DNA of 64,000 nt from Symsagittifera roscoffensis (lineage: Eukaryota > Xenacoelomorpha > Acoela > Convolutidae): NCBI RefSeq assembly GCF_963678635.1, contig NC_087066.1, positions 65,197,277 to 65,261,276 on the forward strand. The letters are read 5' to 3'. Numbering within the stretch: the first letter of the stretch is position 1; each line of letters begins with the position of its first letter. Shown here one piece after another: positions 35,010-46,193 of this stretch. The notes below the pieces were generated by a model. It did no database searches, was not told the DNA's origin, and was given only the letters and a program-made list of their open reading frames with translations. The translations under genes were made by a program, and so were the position numbers.

Positions 35010-36903
35010 AAGCCGCTCAAGATTCTAAAGAGTCTAAAAATCTCTTAGCAGGCGCGTAGAACATTACAGGCGCCTGAATAGTCAGTCGGCTGCATACATT
35101 TGAGCTTCATGTAATTAAAAACTGCAGACTTTGAATGCTATTCACGTAGACGTGAAGATTTGAAAGCTTTTATTGTCTGCAAAACAAAATTAACAAAAGT
35201 AAAAGCGTCGCATTACGGATTGAGTTACCATTATTCTCGCCTTTTAATCGTGGTAATTGTAAGTACTTATATTGGGTTGACTAGTTTTTGTCTCTTGAAA
35301 TGGTATGAACAAATTGTTTATTCAAACTTGTGTAAGCTTTCAAGATGTGGCTTTTAATTTATCGAATATTTAAACATATCGACAAACTGTGAAAATTAAA
35401 GAGGACCAAATAACTTTTAAAAAATCAGGAGAGTATAAATGATAAACATTGACCTGCGCGTAAATTCATTTTTCAACAGGCGCTGGACTGTTTTGTGAAA
35501 AAGTCAGCCATTTGAATCTTTCGCGCTCTGCCAAAACATTTAATGACCCTAATTACCAAAACTTTTTGGGCACGCAACTTTTGGGAAAATGCCGCTTTGC
35601 ACTTTTCCGAAGATTTTGATGATTAAAAAATAGGTTTTTTAAGGCGCGCTTACTCTAAATCTTCAAATACATTGGCGCCGAAGGCGCCTTTAGAACTATT
35701 TTAATATAAAATCAAAATTATTCTCGAGGAGCATTGGGTGCCAATATGAGCTAATTTTGAGGGAGAGCGCGTATCAAAAAGTTGGACTTGAATAATTATT
35801 CATTACACAATACATGTAGCATTTGGATCAAAACTTATGTCAGAAGCCTAGCAAGAACATCTCGATTAAATTTTCCCAGTGTTTAACTTGTCACTTTGAA
35901 TGAGTGACTTGACTCATATTTACACATAATGCGTTTTGGTCAACAATGGTCCCGCAGTGCTTAAAGAACTTGAAATTTAGAACCAACATCAAAAAATCTC
36001 AAAGCATAACGCATCGTTAACTATGATATTTATTACAGAATGATGTAACGATGTAAGAAATTGAGCCATTACGGAAATACAGGGTCAGGGTGTGAAATGA
36101 ATTGAGGTTAAGAGAATATGATAACCCTGAACATATATGTCGTCTAAAAAGAAAGGCTAGCTGTTACTAACAGCAAAAACATATTGGAATCATCATGTTA
36201 TTGAGGGCAAAATTTTACTAGGAATTTTATCAATTTACACCGATTTTTTATAGAAATTGTATCATGATAATGTATGAAAAATGTTTGTTTTAAGCCCATT
36301 GGTACAATGATTTCAACGATTTTTGCTGTAGTGGAAAAACCGATCTTATTGCCTACAAAATGATTAGAAATGATTTGAATGGATTTTCGCAGGATGTTAA
36401 TCAAAATCTCAACAAAACTGATTTATTGGGTTCATAAAAAGATATACATCGTAGCTTCAAAATTTTTCAAAAATAATTGTCAATTAGTACTTTTGCTCAA
36501 AAACCTGAGTGAAAAAATCTGTCTGTATTTCAGAGGGCTACTGTCACTTGAGGCGTAAAAAAGTCCCCAAAAAACCGTAAAAAGGGGATTCGAAAGAATA
36601 TTTTGATATCAATGGGTTTCTGTGGATATAAAAAAATTCGGCAAAACATCTTCAAAAAACATTTTTAAAGTCATCATTTTTGGCGCATTTTCGTGAAGAA
36701 AATCAATTTAAAAAATAAAATCCTTTATTTGTAACAAACAATTTTTCTTGCAAGAAAATCTCATATTAGTTCAAAGAGTTGTTTCAGAACAATTATCATC
36801 TCGAAAAACCAACTGAAATGCCCATTTACTCATATAAGTTGATAATTGAACAACTCATAAAAAGTTGAATATGATTTTAATAAAATCTGTTTAAAATGAT
36901 AAA
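35010..36903. other. AT-rich interval, no gene seen
   Basis: Only short frames without motifs occur. If the minus-strand exons at 31 kb and 39 kb belong together, this lies within their intron. Confidence 0.35.
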
Positions 36904-37419
36904 CAAGACTGCTCGTATCAGGGCAAAACCCTAAATGTTCCGACTGCCTTTTAAACTTTATGGAGCAGTAATAAAATGAAGAAAATTAAATGTAATAAAA
37001 GTCGAATAAAATTTTTTTTTCTAAAATTTGAAATTTTTTAATGAAATTCATCACCCCACAAGCCATATAAGGTACAAAAGGATAGATTTCGCTCCTTGTA
37101 AAAAATCAATTATGAATTCTTGCATTCAATTTGGAACGATTTCTAAGACGGATTAAATCTCCGCTTACGCGTTAAGAGCGCGAAATATATCGCGCGTTAA
37201 TTGTCCCAAATTGGCCAAAATGGCAATCTTTAAACCCCCATAACTTTACGAAAAATGATCACAGATGAAATATCTTTTCAAGTTTAAGCTCAGGACAACA
37301 ATACCTTTCGAGTGATATAAAAAAATTCCGCCAAAAATGGCTAGTTCCGCCAAAATTCCGCCAAAAAACCCACCCCGAGCACAAATATTCCGTTACTTTC
37401 GTATCGAAAGTCGGAACAA
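36904..37419 (+). mobile_element. hairpin-ended element, copy 6
   Basis: This is a 516-bp copy with both ends. A short local triplication (CCGCCAAAA-type) replaces part of the segment before the right end. Its right flank is A instead of T, the only full copy with a unique right flank that departs from an A/T target. Confidence 0.7.
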
Positions 37420-38849
37420 AAAGAGGTAGATAAATCCGTAAATCAGTTTTAATCTGCAGAAAATGTGTTCAAACATTTAAGTGGTAAACACTTAAAAAAA
37501 GGTTTTGTCTTGGTAATCTTAGAAAGTTTTAAATTTAAACCAATTTGATACAATTCAAAATCAATTTGAATCGATATGTTCAAATAGATTTCTAACTATT
37601 TTGTAACAAATCAATTGCAATCCATTTTTGTCAGTAAGGGTATAGTTGTTGGTTCTGAAAAAATTATCTGATAGCCATGCTTTTTCTATAGTATTGACTT
37701 ATTTTTAGTTTCTGCGAATGAGCCGCATGCGAGCATGATTTTCACTCTTACACAATTTTTGGCGGTTTTATCTGCAAAAAACTAACATAAATTATCTGCC
37801 GTAAATTAAGTTTCGATCGATAGATAGTTTGAGATCTTAAAAGAATCGATATCACCAGAAGAACAATTGATTATTGTAAAAAGAAAAGGACTACGTTAAC
37901 AATTGCACCCATTATATGAAATCTATGGCAAAATGCTTATCATACAATTTTCTTGCATATTCGAAAGTTGGGGGAAAAAATATTTTTATTGATTTTTAAA
38001 CTTATTTGAATTCAAAAAAACCTTCTGGTAACGAGAAATTTAATTTACAGTTACAAGGAAAAGTTCATTCTGCAGTTTTTGTACACAAAAACTGTTTGAT
38101 AAGCATTTATCACAAAAACAATATTTTTTCCGAAACCCGATTGAAAGAATTTTTAGACACTTTCTTTCAATTTTACCGCGTTCTCTTGTTGAATGAAGTT
38201 AATTTCGTTTAGGGAGAAGGATGCTTCTTTGGTTCAAAAGAAATTCATACCCATTGAATAATTTTTTTTCCTTGAGCATAAATTGAGACAGCAAAACAAA
38301 AGAACTTTGGCCATGTCATTCAATACTCTTCTTCATCGCATGAAGAATGAAAGTGACATTTCAATAAAAGAATAAATTGAATCAAGGAGCGTTCCCCTAG
38401 CTCAGCTATCTATAGAGCCAATTATGGTTCACAATTACTAGATTGAAAACTTTCAAATATCTCCGAGAACTTTAATAGCAAGGCTGAAATTTTACCATCC
38501 GTCAAGAAAAATTTAAAGAAGTATTGTGATTATTCGTGTAATTACATCAGGTTAATTACAAAAGCTTTAAAACTATTTTACGTTGTTTACTTGTGGCAAC
38601 TGATTTTGCATGGGTAAAAACAAATACTCAGATGCTAAGTCATTCTGCAGTTAAAGCAAAATTAGGAAAAACGATATGTTACCAAAAACATATCTTGGAT
38701 TACAAAGCTGATGTCGTGAATGAACAAAAATGAGTAAAAAAGTACTGCTTGAGCGTCTTGCTAATTGTTCTTATTGATTTTTTTTTCATTCTACCAAAAT
38801 CGGATTTTGACTAATTCATTTGCTTGAAAAAGTAAGCTGAAAGACTTAC

Positions 38850-39353
38850 CTAATGTAGCTGAAATGAAAGCTGATTTGTACTTTTCGCTGAATCGTCTAA
38901 GAACCAGGAGCAACATCGTCAAGGTCAGGTAGAAGTTGAAAACAGCGGCCAACTTCAAAGAAATGTCAGTGATTGCTAAATGAATTACCATCGAGGTACC
39001 AATTTCATCGTATTTGGCGTGTGAGAGAACAAAATAATTCATAACAGCAATCAGATTGTCGAAATAGAACGTTTCTTCCAAGCCGAAAATACTGATGACA
39101 AGAAACACCATCATTGACGTTATACAAATCGCGGAAATTTCGAGTATGATCCACGTGAATGAAAGTGTCACGACTTGTTTGCAGATTTCCTTGAAAGGAA
39201 TGCGGTCCGCGAGAAACGCCAGTCGTGTCGAGGCGAGAATACTCACGAGAACGGCAAGAATGGCATTAAAGATTATTCCAAATACGGAAATTATTGCTAA
39301 GATGAACAGACAGTTCCGATCAGTTTGTTCTTCGACACAAATGTGACTCTCGT
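38850..39353 (-). CDS. candidate internal exon of a multi-pass membrane protein (receptor-like)
   Basis: On the minus strand this 504-bp segment is open in one frame. It is preceded by a strong acceptor (TTTGTTTGTTTCAG) and followed by a strong donor (GGTAAGT), both giving phase 1. It encodes about 168 residues. An extracellular-like segment with two Cys comes first, then a hydrophobic helix (about 17-42), a second helix (about 68-96), and a third (about 125-155) directly followed by R-R-F-S-E-K-Y-K-S-A-F, which resembles the helix-8 region after the last helix of rhodopsin-type receptors. It may be the TM5-TM7 part of a G-protein-coupled receptor, but the N-P-x-x-Y motif is not evident. Another multi-pass membrane protein is possible. 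Confidence 0.55.
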
Positions 39354-40186
39354 CTGAAACAAACAAAAAAATTTAGGTTATCGGAAAACAGAACGAAGTT
39401 AAACGAAGCAGTGTCTCTGCCTTCTTCTTCAATCAACAGTTTAAAGGTTTAAACCACTACCACCCGGGCTTCTAGTTAGCAAGCAAAAAACTTAGCACAA
39501 AAACTACATGCAAGTTCTACTAGGATTAATATTTTTATTGTTTTCTAACCAAAACTAAGATTTCAATCAATTATCGCAAGTACAATCTACAGTTCAGCTA
39601 TCTAGTTTTTTTATGCACTAAAATTGACTCTCAAATCGATTACAATTGATTGCAATTTGTACTTATTTTAATCGATTCGATGCTAACCAAAATCCATTTG
39701 TAAGTGCAAATTTGGTACGGATTATATACAGAATTTATACAATTTTATACAGATTATATACAGATTATATACACTATAAAATCCATTTTATTTCCGTTTA
39801 AATTTTCTAATGTAAAATTTCGAATTAAGAAAAAAGTTTTGTTACCTGTCTCGTTTTAATGACAATAGCCAAAATCGATTAAAACAACATAAAATTGTCA
39901 AAATAAGACAAAAATTGAAAATTTTGTATGGCCAAAGCAAAGTAGTTGTATTGTAAGATATTGTTTAAGTGTTTGTTTGTGGTCGTTGTCGGCAGGGTGA
40001 GGGGAGTGAAATCGAAAAACAAAACTGGAAAATCGGAAAATCCCAGTAATTCCAAAATCTCACCAAAGACGAAAATTGAAAATCCCAGTATTGACCTAAT
40101 TTTTTAGTGTTTCATACCTTATCAGGCCGAAATAGAGTCCTTGAGACGAGTTCTTGGCCTAACATTTTTTTCTTTTGTGCATAGTT
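39354..40186. other. AT-rich interval, intron-like; partial U-type repeats
   Basis: No gene is seen. Between 39610 and 39790 there are repeated ACAGATTATATA-type words and ATCGATT words also found in the U repeats, so it may contain old U-related sequence. Confidence 0.35.
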
Positions 40187-41590
40187 TAGAAAAAGTGTCA
40201 AAATGAGCCCATTTTTAGCTATTTTTGTCTATGTGTCCGAAAGTAAATCAACCAAGTTTCAGACGTCGGAAAAAATTTCCGATAGCGCATTCGACTCGTA
40301 GTGGCCAGTTTTTGAAATTAATTGGGTAGAAATATCCAAAATTTTGTTTTCAGCTTAGCGTCTCGATTGCACACCATTGCACACCGGGGTGCAACGATTT
40401 TCAAAGATTTTTTCAAGATTTTTCAAAGATCGTAAAGATTGCTGGGCCTGGGTAGTGATGATTTCCATGAGATTATTGCATATTTTGTGCCCAAAACCTT
40501 GTTTATTTTGATGATTTGTTGATTTTGATTGTTTGTGTCGTTTATTTTGAATTCAACTTTTGTTTTGAGATTTCAAACATCATGATTCTAAGAGTAGACA
40601 AATCAATTTTCTAGACAATACAAGACTGTTTGTATCAGGGCGAAGCCCTGAACGTTCCGATTGCCTTTTAAGATTTATGGAGCAGTAATAACATTTAAAA
40701 ATTCAATGAAATATAACAAAATCAAAAAAAAAATTTTTTCTAAAATTTGAACATTTTTATGAAAATAGTCCCCCCACACGCCATACAAAGAACAAAAGGA
40801 TAGATTTCGTTCCTTGTAACAAACAAATTACGGCAAATAAGCTTCTTTTAACCAACTTGGAACGATTTCTAAGACGGATTAACTCTCCGCTTACGCGTTA
40901 ATTGTCCCAAATTGGTCAAAATGGCAATCTTTAAACCCCCGTAACTTTACGAAAAATAATCACAGGTGAAATATCTTTTCAAATTTGAGCTCAGGACAAC
41001 AATACCTTTCCAATGATGTAAAAAAAATCCGTCAAAAATGGCTAGTTAAAAAGTCGAATTTTGTCTGAAGAAAAAAAACCCACCCCGAGCACAAATATTC
41101 CGTTACGTTCGTATCGAAAGTCGGAACAATAATCCCTTTGATGATATTTGATCGATTTTATTTGGTCCGTAAAAAATGCATTGCCGTCGGTTTTAATCGA
41201 TTGTATACAGATTCTATACAGTTTTTTTACCGCTAAAAAAATCCATTTTCTAGACTATAAAATCAGTTTTTCTGAACTGTATAAAATCTCTAAATTATCC
41301 ATTTTTCTTTCTAATTGGGTCATCACATACAATTGATTTTTTACTAGTAGAAAATCTGTATAAAAATATATTATAATCGATTGCAGTCTTGCAATGCGGA
41401 TAGTGAAATAACTCAACGGCTAAACAAATGCGATTTTGTACCTATTAACGAATCCCCCTTTCTTTTGAAAAAAGGGGAGAAATTGTTAAAGATATCCATT
41501 CTTTACATTCACGAAAATTTGAGCGCCAATTTTCAATTCATTTGAAAGCGATACCAAAAACAAAGTGTCATCTTTTTGAGAAAATATCTG
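40187..41590. repeat. ~0.9-kb repeat unit U7 (inverted, permuted), interrupted by copy 7
   Basis: 40187-40620 plus 41130-41590 (about 895 bp without the inserted element) matches 27378-28275 in reverse complement with the halves exchanged. Both outer ends lie at TGACACTTT-type sequence, which is internal in U2. The left and right ends overlap slightly in content, as if excised from a tandem array or a circle. Confidence 0.75.
40621..41129 (+). mobile_element. hairpin-ended element, copy 7, with empty site in U2
   Basis: This is a complete 509-bp copy. The left flank CTAGACAATA and right flank TAATCCCTTTGATG join to match the uninterrupted reverse complement of 28115-28140. No base is duplicated or lost, and the junction is A/T. 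This is the second independent empty-site proof for the family. Confidence 0.8.
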
Positions 41591-43617
41591 AAAATTACTT
41601 GCTCCGCAGAATGGTTTCTTATTGGAGCTTCATGACACTCGGAAAATTAGATTGATTGTCTAATTTCCAACCAATTGATTTCAAAAGACGAAAACCGAGC
41701 ACCCAACAAAAAAGAAAGATAGCCTCTTAAATGAAGCTGTACTTGGTCTAGGTCCTAAATTTTTAATTAATTACGATATCTTTTTTTGATGTTTTTCAGA
41801 ATCTGGGCCAACTAAGTCAGTGATACTACTTTCTTTATTTAGCTTAGAAATCACTTAAACATGTGATCAGATTTCTAATGTGATCAGATTTCTAACAACA
41901 AAATTGGGTTATTCTGAGATCAAAACAAATATTTAGAAATTATATTGCAGACACATTTTCACAGCTGGTATTTCCTTTAATCGGTTTTTTAATCAGGGCT
42001 TTAGGCTTTTAGGAACCCTTTTTGGCGTCCCAATGGTTGTTTTTAGACCCAGTTAAGAGGCATACTCTCCGACTTCGCACAACAAACATTTTCTTGGCCG
42101 GGTTAACTATAAACAGACTTGTGATAAATGAAAATACAGAAGCGACAGGAGCTAGAGGGAAAGAAAACTCTGCGAAAGTAGCCAGGCTTCCCGGCCAGTC
42201 TTGCTATTTGGATTCGCCGCTGGCTATTTATCGTTGCAACCAAGTCCTAAAAAGAGTGAGCCTAGAAATATTTGTAAAATTTGAGAGAATGGCAGCATGG
42301 AAGCTGAGAACCCTGCCAAAGTACTTATGATGAAATCTTCTGATCTAACACATAATTGCCATCCGTATACCAAAAGCAGTAAATTAGCATAAGAGTGTTC
42401 TGTTCATATAATTCGAGTTTGGCTGCATTCGGATTGGTTGAAAATTCGACTAACACTTAATCTACTTGAAAATTACTCCTCCCCCTTTCAAGAAACGGAG
42501 GGGGGTATGGTGGGGTAATTGTTAATTGTTTTGTACACAGGCGGATTTAAGGGGGACGCCCCCCTACTCAGGGATTTGACCCCCTGCCGACCCAAAACAC
42601 AACTTTTTTGTCCAAATTTTAGAAAAAGTGCCCAAAAACGGCTTTTTCGACCTGTTTTTTTTTTAATTGGTCCAAACAGGGTCTTTATAGTGTTCTGGAA
42701 CCGCTCGGAAATTTCGTCAACCTAGAAAAAGTCGACAAAATGTTTCATTTGTTTTGTAGAAGCCATTCTAGCCGAAAGTGTAGCCTACTTTATTTTGCTA
42801 TTGATTTGAAGCTTATGTTGTCGTTTTTGAAGCCGATGATTCTTAGGCCAATTCTGTGGAGTTACAAAAAAAAATATAATTTTGACCGCACAACATTGCT
42901 ATTTTCTCATAGCATCTTCAGTGCCAATGAGCTAAGTTGGCTCAAGTCAGTAGAAGGCCCAAAACTGAGTTTTTCTTAAGAAAAAGGGAACTAAAGCTGT
43001 TGGCAATATCATTTCGGTCAACGAATCTAACGAAGTAAATTCAGCTAAAACTGCTCAGTTTGACGACCGAATTCTGTTTATCACTGACTTCCACACGTAA
43101 AAATGTGTCCGAAAAACTAATTAACCTAAATAGTTTTTGACCAATTAAATTGCCTCAGGTCACCGATATTGCCAGCAATTTGGCATTGACTATACAAGCA
43201 GCAGTTCTTCTATATTTTTCTTTCGAGCAAGTTTTCGAGCTCGGAACTTTCTAGTTCTCATTTCTCAAAAACTAATTTCATTTCTCGTCCAAACTTCAGT
43301 CTGGGGTTTATTCAATTGCGACTGCGGGTTCTCTCAGACAATAATGGGGTTCTGCTTCAACCCTGAGGTTGATGATTTTTCATGTGGAAGAAGCGCAGGG
43401 GTGGCAAACAATTCAGGTCTAGACTAACATTGCCTTGGGCTACTTGGGTCTAGAAGCGTGAATGCTTTACCTAAAAGTTATCGAAAGGACCGAAGTTGTC
43501 TCAAGAAATCTTCAGAAAAACAGAAATGATAGTGATGCTCGTACCAGAACCCATGGCTTGAAATTATTAAGCAAAGGTTTTTAAGCACAGTAGGTTTTTT
43601 AAGCACAGTAGAAAAAA

Positions 43618-43620
<3 letters not shown>
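41591..43620. other. no supported gene
   Basis: There is an open frame of 102 aa at 42022-42330 and one of 68 aa at 42519-42725. The latter contains a GGCGGATTTAAGGGGG / CCCCCTACTCAGGGATTTGACCCCC segment that looks repetitive. Neither has a recognised motif. Confidence 0.3.

Positions 43621-43678
<58 letters not shown>
43621..43678 (+). repeat. (CA)29 microsatellite
   Basis: An uninterrupted 58-base CA run is followed by a short TA run. Just upstream, a TTTTTTAAGCACAGTAG-type word is repeated twice (43577-43610). Confidence 0.97.
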
Positions 43679-43686
<8 letters not shown>

Positions 43687-44526
43687 AATACTCGTTTTTA
43701 GAGTAAGTTAGTATAAACATCTTTATCCCGAGAGAAAAGACACCCAACATTCGAACTGAGCAGCTCTCGAAGGAAAATAGCTGTTATACACCCCTTCCTA
43801 TTAACTGTTGATATTTCTTTTTTTTTTCTGAGCTAAAAAAGGAGTCTTTTCTGTTATAAAGCCTAAATTTGGTGATTTTAGCGGTTAGTTTGAAGCCTAC
43901 ATTATAATTGCCTTTGTGATTGGCTGAAGTAACGAACTCGAGCAACGAGCACATGTCAATTTTTCTACCTATCATCTTCGAGTTTAATTCTGACTCGGAT
44001 CTTACACGGTTTAGTAATTGCCCCAACTAGAAACCCTAATTCAGACCTAAACTACTAAATCTTATCACTTAATAACTTTTAATGTCTTTAGTCCCGGAGC
44101 AGTCAAACGTAAAGCTAAACAAAAATACAATTAAATTTGATAGTAATAGAAGAAGCAGAAGTCATATATTTGATAGCTTAAGTAGAAATGATAAATTTAA
44201 ATCCTTGTCAAAAAAGTCTCTTCTAAGTAGCAAATCATGGATTACTACCCAAGTAATCAAGTTTTAGGGTTAAATTATTGCTATAAACAGTGAAGATATA
44301 TGCACTGAAGATTAATAAGAGGCCACGCCTGAAAACTTTTCTTTGAACCCCTTGAAGGCGCCGACGAAGAAAGACTTATCCACACTCAATCGACCAAACC
44401 CTCTAAGAATAAGTTCAATTTCGTACATTGCGTTTTTAAAATTAAAACAAGAACCAAATGATGAGCCAGTTTTACTTAAGTAAAGATACAAAAAATCTAT
44501 GGTATTTGTCAAAAATCATTAACTTC

Positions 44527-44530
44527 GTAG
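44527..44530 (+). repeat. left target-site duplication GTAG
   Basis: GTAG immediately precedes the left LTR and recurs immediately after the right LTR at 63450-63453. This gives a 4-bp duplication, as is usual for Ty3/gypsy integrases. Confidence 0.8.
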
Positions 44531-44942
44531 TGGAACCTGATCTAAACTACATTTTATGATTGGATAAATTAAATGTTTTACCAATGTAAAGTATTTAATA
44601 TTAACCAATCATGATCCATCTAACTAACAACCCACTTATTTGTAAGTGCTGAAGTTACTTGTAATTTCAGCACCAGAGAGATTTGAATTTAACTTAGAAA
44701 TTAGTTGGACTCTCCCGAGCACTTCAGCAGCCGCAATAAACCAGTATACCCTAGATCTATTGAGCCTAGCAGAGACTAGTTAAACAACCTGAGACTAGAT
44801 AGTATAAGAGTAAGATTAGGATCGGTATTAGACTAAGAAGTTGCACGAATCTATCCGGCCGAAAATAAGATAGCGTGACGAGCAGACGGTGTACCCTATC
44901 CGAAATTACTCTATGAGTTATACCCCCCAATATCATAACTCA
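44531..44942 (+). repeat. 5' LTR (412 bp)
   Basis: It starts TGGAACCTGATC and ends ATCATAACTCA, i.e. TG...CA. It contains AATAAA at 44735-44740, a likely polyadenylation signal. Upstream of that is a hairpin with 8-bp arms GTGCTGAA / TTCAGCAC (44646-44653 and 44666-44673). It appears identical to the 3' LTR. Confidence 0.95.
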
Positions 44943-44944
44943 TC

Positions 44945-44962
44945 TGGTGCGACCATAAGTCT
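44945..44962 (+). promoter_or_regulatory. tRNA primer-binding site candidate
   Basis: Two bases after the LTR comes TGGTGCGACCATAAG, whose TGG complements the CCA end of a tRNA. The tRNA species is not identified; it would have a 3' end reading ...GGTCGCACCA. Confidence 0.65.
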
Positions 44963-45029
44963 CGAACAAGACCTTAATAGATTAGAATTAACCAAAATAG
45001 ATTAGAAATTAGACAAAAACATTTACAAA

Positions 45030-45263
45030 ATGTTATACGACAATAATTTAATCGAAATGTCTCTACGACTCAATAGATCAGAGCCAATATTCCGAACCAT
45101 AACAGAACTACCCGGAATTGGAAGAAGACCTCGAACCAAAGACGACATACGACAAAGTAGAAACTTGCCGTATAGTTATATGATAGTTCGGCAAAAGCCA
45201 GAACAAACTTTTATATTTCGAATACTACTTGCAATGAATTTAGATTTCCATTTGCAAACATAA
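45030..45263 (+). CDS. small leader ORF (77 aa), uncertain
   Basis: This is the first ATG frame after the primer-binding site. It encodes a basic, Arg-rich hydrophilic protein with no recognised motif. It may be a leader peptide, part of a spliced message, or chance. It lies within the otherwise non-coding 5' leader. Confidence 0.25.
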   Translation: MLYDNNLIEMSLRLNRSEPIFRTITELPGIGRRPRTKDDIRQSRNLPYSYMIVRQKPEQTFIFRILLAMNLDFHLQT

Positions 45264-46193
45264 AACCTTGAAGTTACTCTTCAAAATCATTTCAGGCGCT
45301 AAACAAAATTATTAATATACAATAACGATTGATAAAAAGATCTAAGATCGTTTTCCTAAAACTCTGCAGTAATATACAATATGTTTGAAAAATATTTATT
45401 GAAAAATAAAAATAAAAATTAGTAGCATGACAATAAATGGTTAGTAATCATAAATCATCCTGTTGTTCCAGCTCCATCACCTAAAACATAACAGCAATCA
45501 TAACCCCACTAATATCATCAAAACACTAAATCTTTCCTTTACACATATTTAAAATTTTATTAAAACTTAAATTCACTTAATTTTAAAACCAGATCATCAA
45601 GGCTTATCCTTGGATCTTAAATCATTTTCTACTTAATTAAATTTCAAATTTGATCATCAAGGCTTATCCTTGGATCAAATAGAACAACTTTGTTCTCCCC
45701 CACCCACTTAATTAGTGTCTAACGACCTCAAACGTCGATTCACTACCCAACCCTTTCTAAAGACCCAAGACTAATAGAAATTTTTAAACAAAACTAATCA
45801 TTCAAATTAGGATAAACAGTGAAGAACTTCGGTTATTCATCCTTCACTTGACCCCCCCTCTTACCAGACCCAGGATAAATCTTAGACTTAGTAAGTTTAA
45901 AATAGTATCTAACGAACTACTCGCGTTCTAATTATACCTGAACCTTGTGGATCGATTTACTATTCTCCAACCCTTGAACACAATCACTACCCCTAAGTAA
46001 GATTAAGTAAGTTAACACCTTAACTTATACTAGCCACGAGAAAGTAAAAAATCATTCTTCGGAATCGATATACTTTTCTCTCCAACCCTGAACAAACAGA
46101 CCCAGGTTAAGCTAACCAAAAAATCGTAAGAACTAACAGTTTAGGAAAATAGAAATCATTTAACAACCTTTTGCATCCGTCATTCTAAACCTT
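45264..46193 (+). promoter_or_regulatory. long untranslated leader with repeated hairpins
   Basis: There are ~930 bases without a convincing frame. Two copies of a 25-base segment containing the hairpin CAAGGCTTATCCTTG start at 45592 and 45652, exactly 60 bases apart. Further loosely repeated blocks (TCTAACGA..., TC(C)AACCCT..., CAGACCCAGG) follow. Several GTAAG-type donor-like sites occur (for example near 45893, 45997 and 46007). The position fits packaging, dimerisation or splice-control signals; that role is inferred. Confidence 0.5.

Noticed and set aside
38390..38440. Possible tRNA gene (A-box-like TAGCTCAGCTATCTATAGAGCC)
   Set aside because: No B box or paired T arm follows at the expected distance.
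39095..39346. Plus-strand 83-aa frame in the 39-kb exon
   Set aside because: It is antisense to a splice-flanked exon that encodes clean membrane helices.
40619..41131. TA target-site duplication for the hairpin-ended family (MITE/mariner-like)
   Set aside because: TA flanks both sides of copy 7, but the empty site in U2 also contains TATA, so nothing was duplicated. Copies 1 and 3 lack TA flanks.
42519..42725. 68-aa frame with repetitive G/C segment as a gene
   Set aside because: The segment looks like a repeat-derived sequence; there is no start context or domain evidence.
43478..43750. Minus-strand 90-aa frame with a Cys-Val run
   Set aside because: The run is simply the translation of the (CA)29 microsatellite on the opposite strand.
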